DNA from: Akkermansia muciniphila
Lineage (GTDB): Bacteria; Verrucomicrobiota; Verrucomicrobiia; Opitutales; Opitutaceae
DNA length: 64,000 nucleotides
Reading direction: 5' to 3'
Assembly: GCA_945888375.1 (NCBI GenBank)
Contig: CAMCZZ010000013.1
Coordinates: 26,643 to 90,642 of the forward strand
In this document: positions 36,061 through 45,476 of the stretch, piece by piece
How the letters are laid out: every line of letters starts with the position of its first letter
How positions within the stretch are numbered: position 1 is the first letter of the stretch
Notes under the pieces: model-generated
What the model saw: the letters and a program-made list of their open reading frames with translations, nothing else
What the model was told of the DNA's origin: nothing
Database searches by the model: none
Made by a program: the position numbers and the translations under genes

Positions 36061-36216
36061 CGCAAAGTCAGCGCGGAATCCCCAGTCTGCACCTGGAAGG
36101 TGCTGGTCGCGCGGAGCCCGGCGAGCAGCCGCCCAACCGGTTGCACCAGACGCCACCCCGGTAAAAGCAGTGCGCGGGAAAAAAGTCTGCCCCGGCACTC
36201 CGATTCCGTGACCGTC

Positions 36217-36411
36217 TCAAGCGTCCGGCACGAAAATCCACTCGAGCGGTTTCTCGAATAAGCGGCCTATTTTAAAGGCTAACGGCAGACTAGGATCATA
36301 CTTTTCCGTCTCGATCGCATGGATCGTCTGGCGAGATACCCCGAGCCTGTCCGCCAGCTCACCCTGCGACCACTGGCGCGCCGTGCGCATTTCACGCAAC
36401 CGGTTCTTCAT
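36217..36411 (-). CDS. Small Xre-type HTH regulator
   Basis: A 64-residue Cro/C1-type helix-turn-helix protein (LREMRTARQWSQGELADRLG then VSRQTIHAIETEKYDPSLPLAFKI) of the YozG-like class, ending LFEKPLEWIFVPDA. The ATG at 36411 overlaps the stop of the membrane-protein gene by four bases (ATGA), so the two are translated together. Such small regulators often pair with a membrane protein and repress their own operon; the tandem inverted repeats at 36870-36905 are the obvious operator candidates. Confidence 0.88.
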   Translation of the reverse strand: MKNRLREMRTARQWSQGELADRLGVSRQTIHAIETEKYDPSLPLAFKIGRLFEKPLEWIFVPDA

Positions 36412-36860
36412 CGGTAGCGGCGGTTTGCGATTGTGACGCCCACGCACCAGAAAATGAACATCGTCAGATAGGTTTCGCCCACCCCGAGGCCGTGGGGCAG
36501 CCAGTTTCCCCCTTGGCCGTGGAGGTTGAACACGTTCAGGACCGCACTGAAGATCACCGTGCCCAAGGCGGCGAAAAGCCAGCCTTCAAACTGGATTCGC
36601 CGCTCCAGCTCATCCAGTCCGCGCAACAAATGCAGTCCATTCCGCAGGTAAAACAAACCGGGCAAGATCGGCGTCAGGGCCCAGGTGATCTTCCACCCCG
36701 GACGCCATTCAGGGTGATGCCGGACCAGAAAGAGCGCGGCCAGGTAGGTCGCCGTGGTCACCGCCAACCAGGCGTTGAGTTCAAACGAGCGCAGCGCCCG
36801 TTTCACCAGGGAGCGGTCAACTTGCGTTGGGGTTCGGTCGGGAGCGGGGTTAGAATTCAT
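36408..36860 (-). CDS. Membrane protein paired with the HTH regulator
   Basis: A 150-residue protein with four membrane helices: AWLAVTTATYLAALFLV, ITWALTPILPGLFYL, LFAALGTVIFSAVLNVF and TYLTMFIFWCVGVTIANRRY, with a charged segment GLDELERRIQFEGWL between helices 2 and 3. It is the first gene of a two-gene operon with a small HTH regulator, a layout seen in many bacteria, and its function is unknown. The two operator-like repeats lie 10-45 bases upstream of its ATG. Confidence 0.8.
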   Translation of the reverse strand: MNSNPAPDRTPTQVDRSLVKRALRSFELNAWLAVTTATYLAALFLVRHHPEWRPGWKITWALTPILPGLFYLRNGLHLLRGLDELERRIQFEGWLFAALGTVIFSAVLNVFNLHGQGGNWLPHGLGVGETYLTMFIFWCVGVTIANRRYR

Positions 36861-36869
36861 AACCTAGGT

Positions 36870-36905
36870 GTAAAGCATACTTGTCAAAAGTAAAGCTTAC
36901 TTTAC
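36870..36905. promoter_or_regulatory. Tandem operator-like inverted repeats upstream of the membrane-protein/HTH operon
   Basis: Site 2 (36890-36905) is a perfect inverted repeat GTAAAG-CTTA-CTTTAC. Site 1 (36870-36885) is a degenerate copy, GTAAAGCATACTTGTC. The two are exactly 20 bases apart, about two helical turns, as expected for cooperative binding on one DNA face. A minus-strand TTGACA (36882-36887) overlaps site 1 and would be the -35 box; the matching -10 would fall at the start codon, so the transcript may be leaderless or the promoter lies elsewhere. Confidence 0.65.
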
Positions 36906-37108
36906 ATCTGCTCCGACCGATCCCGCCCCGGGCCGAGCAACACCCAAGCATCAAGGCCTCGCCGAAGGTGTAAATCGGCCGAAATGTTGACTGTTCAATT
37001 TCCCCGGCGTTGCCCGCCGGAGTAGTCTCGCCCAGCTCAAACAACGCCCCCCGTCATTCGGCTCCCCCCGGCCCCGGGCTGCCGCCCACTAGCATGCTTT
37101 CGCCTACC

Positions 37109-37663
37109 CTACCCCTTCGCGGCCGCCTTTATGCCGGCCACGAGTGGAAACGTGAGAGTCGCCTCCCCGCGAACGAGCGCCTTTGCCCCGAGCAATCGCC
37201 GCTTCTCATCCACCACCCGCACCGAGACCAGATAACCAGCCGCGATGCGATCCAGCAGCGGCACCGCGAGGGTCAACCTCTCGCCACCCGCCGCCCTGTA
37301 ACCCAGAAAAAACATCACTTCATCCTGCGCCCCTTGGATGACATCTATCGTGGTCAGCGGCACCGCGACCACACCTTCGCCCTCCGCGCGCAAGACGCAC
37401 AACTCCCGCCCCTTGGCCTCCAGACGAGGACGCCAGGCCGCAAAGGTCTCCGCCGTGACGGCCGGCCCTGCCCCGCTTTCATCAATAATCACGCCCGCAA
37501 AGTGGGCCGAGACCACGACCACCAATTCGGTCCGGTCCGTATGCACCCGGGCATCAACCGTCATCTCGCGGACATCATGGGCGAGCACCACCGTCCCGCC
37601 ACCCGCCGCCAGAATAAGCCCCAGCCCAACCTGCAGCCGATTAAACAAAATCCGCAAATTCAT
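37109..37663 (-). CDS. Small exported protein beside the second PL11 lyase; paralog of 3499-4014
   Basis: A 184-residue protein with a signal peptide (VGLGLILAAGGGTVVLA, cleaved before HDVREM) and a beta-rich mature domain of about 150 residues. It is a distant paralog of the small protein upstream of the first lyase: same length class, mature N-terminus AH, a strand-rich opening, then VTAETFAAWRPRLEA against LTTENFDQLRPALLA. Its start codon is only 26 bases from the divergent lyase start, so promoter elements must overlap the two 5' coding ends. Function is unknown; a role with the lyase is inferred from the repeated pairing. Confidence 0.65.
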   Translation of the reverse strand: MNLRILFNRLQVGLGLILAAGGGTVVLAHDVREMTVDARVHTDRTELVVVVSAHFAGVIIDESGAGPAVTAETFAAWRPRLEAKGRELCVLRAEGEGVVAVPLTTIDVIQGAQDEVMFFLGYRAAGGERLTLAVPLLDRIAAGYLVSVRVVDEKRRLLGAKALVRGEATLTFPLVAGIKAAAKG

Positions 37664-37689
37664 AAAATCACCGGAGCAACTTCCCTGTC

Positions 37690-40600
37690 ATGACCTTCCG
37701 GCGCAATCCCCTTGTTTTCGTCTTCGTCCGCCTCGCCCTTTTGGCCGCGACCCTGCTCTTCGGTCCACTCGTCCCCGCGTCCAAGGCCCAACGCCAGATG
37801 GAAACCCTCGGCCGCGGCTTGGTCGTCGTCCGCTCGACGTCCACCCAAGCCTACCTCGGGTGGCGCCTGCTCGGCGATGATCCAGAATCAATTGCCTTCA
37901 ACCTCTACCGTTCCGCCAACGGCGGCGCGCCGATCAAACTCAACGCCACCCCGCTCACCACCAGCACCGATTACACCGACGCCTCCGCCAACCTCGCCGT
38001 CGCCAACGTCTACTCCGTCCGCCCGATCATCGCCGGGATCGAACAACCCGCCACCGCGTCCTTCCCCCTCCCGGCCAACGCCCCCATCCGGCAATACCTC
38101 AACGTCCCACTGCAAATCCCCCCCGGCGGCACCACTGCCAGCGGCGCCTATACCTATAACGCGAACGACTGCAGCGTCGGCGACCTCGATGGCGACGGAG
38201 AATACGAGCTCTTCGTGAAGTGGGACCCCACCAACTCGAAGGACAACTCCCAGTCCGGCCACACCGGCAACACCTACCTCGACGCCTACAAACTCGACGG
38301 CACCCGTCTCTGGCGCATCGACATGGGCGTCAACATCCGCTCCGGCGCCCATTATCTGGATCCGATGGTCTACGATTTCGACGGCGACGGCCGGGCCGAG
38401 ATCATCTGCCGGAGCGCCCCCGGCGCCCTCGACGGCACCGGCACCTACGTCGGCGGCGCGGCCAAGTGGCAGGGCGGCACCCGCCCCGCCTTCAACGACA
38501 CCGACGATTACCGCAACACCTCCGGCTACATCCTTACCGGCCCCGAGTTCCTCACCGTGTTCGATGGCCTCACCGGTGCCGAACTCGCCACCACGCGTTT
38601 CTTCCCCCAACGCGATCCGGACAACCTCATCGACAACCCGTCTAGCTCACGCCTCACCACCCTTTGGGGCGATGGCTACGGCAATCGCTTCGATCGCTTC
38701 CTCGCCGCCGTCGCCCACGTGGACGGCCAGCGCCCGTCCGCCATCCTCTGCCGAGGCTACTACACCCGCACCTTCCTGACCGCCTGGGATTGGCGCGGGG
38801 GCCAGCTGACCCGCCGCTGGGCCTTCGATAGCGGCTCCGGCCCGGCCTCCAACCGCGCCTACGCCGGCCAAGGCGCCCACAGCCTCAGCGTCGGCGACCT
38901 CGACGGCGACGGCCGCGACGAGATCGCCTACGGCGCCTGCGCCATCAACGACGACGGCACCGGCCTCTGGACCACCGGCCTCGGCCACGGCGACGCCACC
39001 CACCTTTCCGAAATGGACCCGGACAAACCCGGGCTGAAGTTCTTCATGCCCCACGAGACCCCCTCCGCCTACGGCATCTACGGCACCAGCCTCACCGAGC
39101 AACGGGACGGCTCCGTGCTCTGGGGCGTCCCCGGCGGCGGCGACGTCGGCCGCGGCGTAGCCTTCGATATCGACCCGCGCTACCCCGGCTACGAGGCTTG
39201 GGCCACCAACAGCGGCTCGGTCTTCACCATCAAGGGCGTGCCCATCACCACCAACACCCGCCCAGCGGTGAACTTCGGCGTATGGTGGGACGCCGACCCC
39301 CTGCGCGAACTGCTCGACGGCACCACCATCTCCAAATGGGTCCCCGCTAGCGCCAACGTCACCACGCTGCTCAGCCTGAGCGGCACCTCCTCCAACAACG
39401 GCACCAAAGCCACCCCCAACCTTAGCGGCGACCTCCTCGGCGACTGGCGCGAGGAGATCCTGATGCGCGCCTCGGACAACACCGCCCTGCGCCTCTACAC
39501 CACCACCATCCCCGCCACCAGCCGCCTCTACACTCTGATGCACGACCCGCAGTATCGGGCGGCCATCGCCTGGCAAAACACCGGCTACAACCAGCCCCCC
39601 CACGCCGGTTTCTTCCTCGGCCAAGACATGGCCGCCCCGCCCCGCGCCCCCATCTGGCGCGGCAACCTCGTCTGGAAAGGCGCCCCGGGCGCGAACACCT
39701 GGGACGCCGGCTCCAGCGCCCGCTGGCTGCGCGGCGCCGCCGCGAGCACTTTCACCGGCACCGACACCGTGCTGCTCGACCACAGCGGCGACACCTCCTC
39801 CGCCCTCACCCTCGCCGGCACCCTCACCCCCGGAGAGGTCGTGGTCCACAACGCCGTCGGCAAGGACTACACGTTCGCCGGCTCCGGCTCGCTCTCGGGG
39901 CCGATGTCACTCACCAAGGCCGGCCTCGGTGCGCTCACCGTCCAGTCCGCCCACACCTACGCCGGCGACACCCGAGTCCAGCAGGGCGACCTCGTGGTCA
40001 ACGGCACCCTCTCCACCAGCCGCGTGGTCGTCGAGGGCCTCGGTCGCGTCACCGGCTCCGGCACCCTCGGCGGCGGCCTGCTGGTCAAATCTCGCGGCCG
40101 CCTCTCCCCTGGCACAACCGGCTCCGCCGCCACCCTCGCCGTCGGCTCCCGCCTCGACCTGACCGGCGCCGTCCTGCAATTCGACCTCGGCGCGACCCCG
40201 GCCGCCACGTCCGACCGCCTCGCCGTGACCGGCGACCTCGCTCTTTCTGGTGTCACAAGCATCGAGCTGAACCGCCTGGCCGGCCCTCCCGCCGCCGGCT
40301 CGTATTCCCTCATCACCTACACCGGCGCCCTGACCGGCTCGGTTGACAACGTCAACGTCACCGGCCTTGCCGGTGCGCCCGCTACCCTCGCCCTGGCCGG
40401 CGGCGCTCTCGTGCTGAACATCGCCTCGACCCGCGCCCCCGACTCGCTTGTCTGGCGCGGCAACGCAGCCATCTGGGACGTCGCCACCAGCTCGAACTGG
40501 CTCCTCGCCGGCACGCCCGACGCCTTCGTAACCGGCGACGCCGTGCGCTTCGACGCCACCGGCGCGGCCGCCGCCTCCGTCTCCCTCGCGACCGAGGTTT

Positions 40601-43600
40601 TCCCCGCCTCCGTCACCATGGATGCCACCACAAACTACACCTTCTCCGGTGCGGGCGCCATCGGTGGCACCGGCGGCCTGACCAAGTCCAACACCGGCAC
40701 CCTCACCGTCCAGACCACCAACACCTACACCGGCCCCACCACCTTGAACGGCGGCGTGCTCTCCATCGCCAGCGTCAGCCCCGCCGGCTCCCCCGGCCCC
40801 CTCGGCGCAGCCGACGCCTCCGCCGCCAACCTCGTCTTTAACAGCGGCACCCTGCGCTACACCGGTGCACTGAACTACTCCACCAACCGCTCTGCCACCC
40901 TCGCCACGGCGGGCGGCACCATCGAGATCTCCACCGGCTCGGCCAGCCTGGTCTGGTCGGGCGACCTCACCGGCGCCGGCACCTTGACCAAAACCGGTGC
41001 GGGCACCCTTAACCTAGCCGTCCCCAACACCCGCTCCGGCGGCACCGTGATCAAGGCCGGCACCCTCCTGCTCGGCTCCTTTGAAGCCAACGAGGACGGC
41101 CTCGGCACCGGCCCCGTCACCCTCGACGGCGGCACCCTGTCGATGACCAATCTGCAGTCAAACAACGCCAGCTCCTGGAACCTCGTCGTTCCCTCCGGCT
41201 CGACCGGCCGCCTCAACGCCGACGGCCGCTGCACCTTGTCCGGCACGCTCACCGGCGCGGGCACCTTTACCCTCTACACCCCGTTCAACCGCACCGCCCT
41301 GAGCGGCAACTGGTCCGCCTTCACCGGCCAGATCAACGTCGTCACCGATGCCGATGGCGGCGATTTTCGCATCAACAATTCGTCCGGCTACGCTAACGCC
41401 GCCGTCAATTTCGCCGACCTCGTCTACGCCTACTCCCTCACCGGCTCGGCCAGCCTAGGCGCCCTCTCCGGCTCCGCCGGCGCGGTGCTCTCCGGCACCG
41501 CCTGGACGATAGGCGCGAAGAACATCGACTCGACCTTCACCGGCACCATCACCGGCAACAGCCTGACCAAGGTCGGCTCCGGCGTGCTCACCCTCGCCCC
41601 CGCCGGCACCACCAGCCTCGCCACCACCACCACGACCGGCAGCACGGCCGTCACCTTGACCAGCACCACCGGCCTCCTCGCCCAGATGCCCGTGACCGGC
41701 ACCGGCATCCCCGCTGGCACCCGCATCGCGGCGGTGAATAGCACCACCGCCCTCACCCTGACCCAGGCCGCCACCGCCACCGGCAGCCCCACCCTCGTCT
41801 ACACCGACGTGAACAACTACACCGGCGCCACCAATGTCTCCGCCGGCGCCCTTGTTTCCAACGGCGTGCTGTCCGCGTCCGCCGTCACCGTCGCCTCCGG
41901 CGCGACCCTCGGCGGCACCGGCGTCTTCGCCGGCCCCGTCACCTTTCAGACCGGCGCCAAACTCCGCGCGACCGGCGCCGCCGGCCCGGTCTTCGCCGGC
42001 GCGCTCACCTTCGCCGGCGCCGTCGAGATCCAACCCGTCGGCACCCTCGGCACCGGCACGCATCCGCTCTTCACCTACAACGGTTCGCTGACCGGCACGC
42101 CGACCTTCACGTGGAGCGATCCCGCCTTCACCGCCACGTTCAACACCGCCACCCCCGGCGTCGTCACCATCACGCTCGTGTCCACCACCACCCGCGCCCC
42201 CGCCGACCTGGTGTGGACTGGCGCCACCTCCGGCGCTTGGGACACCCTCGCCGACAACTGGAAATTCGCCGATAGCGGCCTCGCAACCACCTTCCTCGCC
42301 CAGGACCACGTTCGCTTCGACGACACCCGCGCGGGCAACCCCACCGTCGCCGTCACCGGTCCCCTCAACCCCGCCACCGTGACGGTCGAGGCCGCCGGCA
42401 ACTACACCTTCACCGCCACCGCCGGCGGCCTCGCGAGCGGAACCAGCCTAATCAAAGCCGGCGCCGGCACGCTCAACCTCACCGGCTCGAACACCCTGAC
42501 CGGCGGCATCACCCTCCAGGCCGGCACGCTCAACCTCTCCGACGAGACTGCCAACCTCTCCGGCCTCGGCTCCGGTCCGCTCACCCTCCTCGGCGGCACG
42601 CTTCAACAGCTCGATGGCAGCGCCAGCTACAGCGCCTCGACCTACGACCTGCGCGTCCCCGCCGGCGCCAACGCCACCCTGCGCGCCGACTCGCGCATGG
42701 ACCTTTCCGGCCCGCTCACCGGCGCCGGCACCCTCAATCTTTACGTGCCTTGGCTGCGCTTTAAAACCCTCGGCAACTGGTCCGCCTTCACCGGCCGCAT
42801 CAACGCCACCACCGACGCCGACGGCGGCCTGTTCCGACTCGCGAACACGGCCGGCCTCGCCCAGGCGCATACCGACCTCGGGTCCAAAGTCACCCTCCTC
42901 ACCTTCCTCAACCAGAACCAAACCCTGCCCCTCGGCGCGCTCTCCGGCGCCGCCGACGCCGTCCTCGGCGGCATCGTGCCGGACAACAACACCCCCGGCT
43001 CCAACCTCGTCACCTGGCAGATCGGCGGCCTCGGCACCGACGCCACCTTTGCCGGCAACATCACCAACGGCACCAGCCCCTCCCGCACCGCGATCACCAA
43101 GCTCGGCGCCGGCACCTGGACTTGGAGCGGCGCCGGCACCTACACCGGCCCCACCGTGGTCTCCGCCGGCACGCTCGCCCTCGCCGGCGGGTTGACCAAC
43201 ACCTCCACCGTCGAGGTGCTCTCCGGCGCGACCCTGCGCCTCACCGGCACGCTGACCGTCGCTTCAGTCACCGTCCGCGCCGGCGGCACCCTGACCGGCG
43301 GCGGCACGATCAATGGCGCCCTAATAAACCAGGGGACGCTTAGCTCGGACGGCACGACCTCGGCTTGGACCCTAAACGGCGCCGTGACCAATTCCGGCGT
43401 GATCCGCCTCACCCGTGGCGCCACCCTCGCCGCCCCCGGCGTCTTCACCAACACCGGCACGCTCGACCTCGTGACCGCCGGCTCCGTCCCGCCTGCCGGG
43501 CTTACCGGCACCGGTTTGCTCCTGCTCGCTGGCGACATCCCCACGCCCGCCATCACCCAAACCGGCGGCGTGATCCAACTCACCCTGGCATCCTTGGCCG

Positions 43601-43758
43601 GGCACGTTTATCAACTCCAGCGCACCCCCGACCTCGCCGCCGGCCCCTGGACGGATATCGGCGTCGCGCAGGCCGGCACGGGCGCGACGCTACTCTTCAC
43701 CGACACCCCCGCGCCGTCCGAGACCCGAGTCTTCTACCGCATCGTAGTCGCGCCCTGA
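37690..43758 (+). CDS. Second PL11 rhamnogalacturonan lyase with autotransporter-associated beta-strand repeats
   Basis: A 2022-residue secreted enzyme, paralog of the lyase at 4011-8684. The signal peptide ends near SKA (residue 33) and the mature chain opens QRQMETLGRGLVVVRSTSTQ. The PL11 catalytic region runs to about residue 648 with GDLDGDGEYELFV, YDFDGDGRAEIICR, GDLDGDGRDEIAYG, WWDADPLRELLDG, LLGDWREEILMR and RLYTLMHDPQYR. About 1290 residues of repeats follow, with six TKxGxGTLxLxxxxTxxGxT units and two copies of a large GNWSAFTGxINxxTDADGG module. The last 70 residues form a beta module (HVYQLQRTPDLAAGPWTDIG). No barrel domain is present. It ends 11 bases from the convergent GT4 gene. 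Confidence 0.9.
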   Translation: MTFRRNPLVFVFVRLALLAATLLFGPLVPASKAQRQMETLGRGLVVVRSTSTQAYLGWRLLGDDPESIAFNLYRSANGGAPIKLNATPLTTSTDYTDASANLAVANVYSVRPIIAGIEQPATASFPLPANAPIRQYLNVPLQIPPGGTTASGAYTYNANDCSVGDLDGDGEYELFVKWDPTNSKDNSQSGHTGNTYLDAYKLDGTRLWRIDMGVNIRSGAHYLDPMVYDFDGDGRAEIICRSAPGALDGTGTYVGGAAKWQGGTRPAFNDTDDYRNTSGYILTGPEFLTVFDGLTGAELATTRFFPQRDPDNLIDNPSSSRLTTLWGDGYGNRFDRFLAAVAHVDGQRPSAILCRGYYTRTFLTAWDWRGGQLTRRWAFDSGSGPASNRAYAGQGAHSLSVGDLDGDGRDEIAYGACAINDDGTGLWTTGLGHGDATHLSEMDPDKPGLKFFMPHETPSAYGIYGTSLTEQRDGSVLWGVPGGGDVGRGVAFDIDPRYPGYEAWATNSGSVFTIKGVPITTNTRPAVNFGVWWDADPLRELLDGTTISKWVPASANVTTLLSLSGTSSNNGTKATPNLSGDLLGDWREEILMRASDNTALRLYTTTIPATSRLYTLMHDPQYRAAIAWQNTGYNQPPHAGFFLGQDMAAPPRAPIWRGNLVWKGAPGANTWDAGSSARWLRGAAASTFTGTDTVLLDHSGDTSSALTLAGTLTPGEVVVHNAVGKDYTFAGSGSLSGPMSLTKAGLGALTVQSAHTYAGDTRVQQGDLVVNGTLSTSRVVVEGLGRVTGSGTLGGGLLVKSRGRLSPGTTGSAATLAVGSRLDLTGAVLQFDLGATPAATSDRLAVTGDLALSGVTSIELNRLAGPPAAGSYSLITYTGALTGSVDNVNVTGLAGAPATLALAGGALVLNIASTRAPDSLVWRGNAAIWDVATSSNWLLAGTPDAFVTGDAVRFDATGAAAASVSLATEVFPASVTMDATTNYTFSGAGAIGGTGGLTKSNTGTLTVQTTNTYTGPTTLNGGVLSIASVSPAGSPGPLGAADASAANLVFNSGTLRYTGALNYSTNRSATLATAGGTIEISTGSASLVWSGDLTGAGTLTKTGAGTLNLAVPNTRSGGTVIKAGTLLLGSFEANEDGLGTGPVTLDGGTLSMTNLQSNNASSWNLVVPSGSTGRLNADGRCTLSGTLTGAGTFTLYTPFNRTALSGNWSAFTGQINVVTDADGGDFRINNSSGYANAAVNFADLVYAYSLTGSASLGALSGSAGAVLSGTAWTIGAKNIDSTFTGTITGNSLTKVGSGVLTLAPAGTTSLATTTTTGSTAVTLTSTTGLLAQMPVTGTGIPAGTRIAAVNSTTALTLTQAATATGSPTLVYTDVNNYTGATNVSAGALVSNGVLSASAVTVASGATLGGTGVFAGPVTFQTGAKLRATGAAGPVFAGALTFAGAVEIQPVGTLGTGTHPLFTYNGSLTGTPTFTWSDPAFTATFNTATPGVVTITLVSTTTRAPADLVWTGATSGAWDTLADNWKFADSGLATTFLAQDHVRFDDTRAGNPTVAVTGPLNPATVTVEAAGNYTFTATAGGLASGTSLIKAGAGTLNLTGSNTLTGGITLQAGTLNLSDETANLSGLGSGPLTLLGGTLQQLDGSASYSASTYDLRVPAGANATLRADSRMDLSGPLTGAGTLNLYVPWLRFKTLGNWSAFTGRINATTDADGGLFRLANTAGLAQAHTDLGSKVTLLTFLNQNQTLPLGALSGAADAVLGGIVPDNNTPGSNLVTWQIGGLGTDATFAGNITNGTSPSRTAITKLGAGTWTWSGAGTYTGPTVVSAGTLALAGGLTNTSTVEVLSGATLRLTGTLTVASVTVRAGGTLTGGGTINGALINQGTLSSDGTTSAWTLNGAVTNSGVIRLTRGATLAAPGVFTNTGTLDLVTAGSVPPAGLTGTGLLLLAGDIPTPAITQTGGVIQLTLASLAGHVYQLQRTPDLAAGPWTDIGVAQAGTGATLLFTDTPAPSETRVFYRIVVAP

Positions 43759-43769
43759 GCCACCAAAGT

Positions 43770-44888
43770 CTAGGGCCGCCCCGCCGCCTCGACCAGATCC
43801 GCCTCGAAGCGCGCCACCACCGCGTCCCAGGTGATGCCCAGTGCGGTCACACGCGCCGCCGCCCGGATCTCCGGCCAGCGGGCGCGCGCCGCCAGCGCCC
43901 GCTGCGCCGCCGCGTGGAAGGCCCCCGGCACATCGAACTCGGCCTTAAAGCCGTCCACGCCCTCGCGTAGGTGCTCCCGTGTCGCCGCGTAGTCGTAGGC
44001 CACCGCCACCAGGCCGCTCGCCAGCGCCTCGGTGACGACGTTGCCAAAGGTCTCGGTCACGCTGGCAAAAAGGAACAAGTCGCCCGAGGCGTAATGCGCC
44101 GCCAGCTCGGCTCCACGAAGCATGCCGGCGTAGTGGAACTCCGGATGCGCCCGCGCCAGCGGCTCGCGCTCCGGCCCGTCGCCCACAAGGACGAAGCGCG
44201 CGCGCGGCTCGCGTTCGCGAAGACGCAGGAAGGCCTCCACCGCCAGCCCGAGGTTTTTCTCCGCCGCGATCCGGCCCACGTAGAGCACGACCGGATCGTC
44301 GGGTCCCGCGCCCCAGGCCGCGCGCAAAGCGTCGCTCCGTTTGGCCGGGTCAAAAAGCGCGGCGTCCACCCCGCGCGACATCACCCCGAGCCCGCGAAAC
44401 CCCTCCGCCGCCAGCTCCGCGACCATCTGGCGCGTCGGCACCAGGGTGCGGCGGGTGGCGTTGTGAAACCAGCGCAGGTAGGCAAGGGTCGCATCGCGGA
44501 GCGCGGCCACCCCGTAGTGGCCGCCGTAAGCGTGGAAGTTGGTGTGGAAACTCGAGGTCACCGGCAGCCCGAGGCGACCCGCGACCGCCAGGGAAGCCAG
44601 CCCCAGCGGACCTTCCGTGGCGATATGCACCAACTGCGGACGGCAGCGCCGCCAACTCGCCTCGAGCCGGTGTAGCGCAGGCAGCCCCATCCGCAGCGAG
44701 GAATAAAAGGGGATGGCCATGCCCGGCACCAAAAGGTCGTCGCCCGGTCCCGCCTCGCCGCGTTGGCGGGGCCGCACCACCTGGACCTCGTGCCCCCGCG
44801 AGCGCAGGCCGCCCACGAGCCGGCTCAACGTCATGGCGACGCCGTTCACCTCGGGCGGATAGGTCTCGGTGACGAGCGCGATCCTCAT
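43770..44888 (-). CDS. GT4-family glycosyltransferase (alpha-mannosyltransferase-like)
   Basis: A GT-B fold retaining glycosyltransferase of 372 residues, close to GDP-mannose-dependent transferases such as MgtA. N-terminal acceptor domain: IALVTETYPPEVNGVAMTLS, with the conserved SSFHTNFHAYGGHYG. C-terminal donor domain: VLYVGRIAAEKNLGLAVEAF, FVLVGDGPERE, and the E-x7-E-type motif in ASVTETFGNVVTEALASGLV. It probably adds mannose to a lipid or surface glycan in the cytoplasm. It is upstream of nothing obvious, and sufT lies 28 bases before it on the same strand. Confidence 0.9.
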   Translation of the reverse strand: MRIALVTETYPPEVNGVAMTLSRLVGGLRSRGHEVQVVRPRQRGEAGPGDDLLVPGMAIPFYSSLRMGLPALHRLEASWRRCRPQLVHIATEGPLGLASLAVAGRLGLPVTSSFHTNFHAYGGHYGVAALRDATLAYLRWFHNATRRTLVPTRQMVAELAAEGFRGLGVMSRGVDAALFDPAKRSDALRAAWGAGPDDPVVLYVGRIAAEKNLGLAVEAFLRLREREPRARFVLVGDGPEREPLARAHPEFHYAGMLRGAELAAHYASGDLFLFASVTETFGNVVTEALASGLVAVAYDYAATREHLREGVDGFKAEFDVPGAFHAAAQRALAARARWPEIRAAARVTALGITWDAVVARFEADLVEAAGRP

Positions 44889-44916
44889 GTTAAAAACCTT
44901 CCGGCCCGCCTCCCGC

Positions 44917-45462
44917 TCAGGCGATGCCCAGCTGCTTGCGTCCCGCCTCGGAAATCATCTGGGGCGTCCATTGCGGATCCCAGACGATATGGACGCGGGC
45001 CTCCACCACTCCGGGTAAAGCCGCCACCCGCTGGCGTGCATCCTCGGCGATCACCGGCCCCATGCCGCAACCAGGGGCGGTGAGCGTCATCTTTACATCC
45101 ACCCGGCGCCCGCCCGAGGGCGAGTCGCCGATATCTAGGTCATACACCAGGCCGAGATCAACGATGTTGACCGGGATCTCCGGATCGAAGCACCCCTTGA
45201 GCGCCTCCCAGACCCCTTGTTCCGAAAAATCGCCCGCCACCACCGTCGCCCCCGCCTCACGATCGAGCTTGTCCAGGTCGAGACCGGCGATGGCGCCGGC
45301 CCCGGCCCGCGCGATGCGGAAAAGGCCATGGTCGGTGCGGACGGTGACGTTTCCACCCAAGGTCTGCACAATGTGCACGGACTCGCCCGCCGCCAGTGTC
45401 GCCGGGGTGCCAGCCGGGATTACGGTGGCAGAAACGTCTTCGAGTAGTCGGGTCGTGCTCAT
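44917..45462 (-). CDS. sufT: Iron-sulfur cluster assembly protein SufT
   Basis: A 181-residue SufT protein: an N-terminal beta domain of about 80 residues (ATLAAGESVHIVQTLGGNVT) followed by a DUF59/MIP18 domain (VWEALKGCFDPEIPVNIVDL, then MTLTAPGCGMGPVIAEDAR with the conserved cysteine, and VHIVWDPQWTPQMIS). SufT helps mature iron-sulfur proteins, often under high demand or limited iron. Other suf genes are absent here, so it is a stand-alone copy between sppA and GT4 on one strand. Possible clients in the window are the class I fumarase and GlcF. Confidence 0.92.
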   Translation of the reverse strand: MSTTRLLEDVSATVIPAGTPATLAAGESVHIVQTLGGNVTVRTDHGLFRIARAGAGAIAGLDLDKLDREAGATVVAGDFSEQGVWEALKGCFDPEIPVNIVDLGLVYDLDIGDSPSGGRRVDVKMTLTAPGCGMGPVIAEDARQRVAALPGVVEARVHIVWDPQWTPQMISEAGRKQLGIA

Positions 45463-45476
45463 GGTGTCACGCCACC

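Noticed and set aside
36850..36870. Palindrome ACCTAGGT near 36862 and again near 59990, considered as a shared site.
   Set aside because: An 8-base palindrome twice in 64 kb is unremarkable, and its distances from the neighbouring starts differ.
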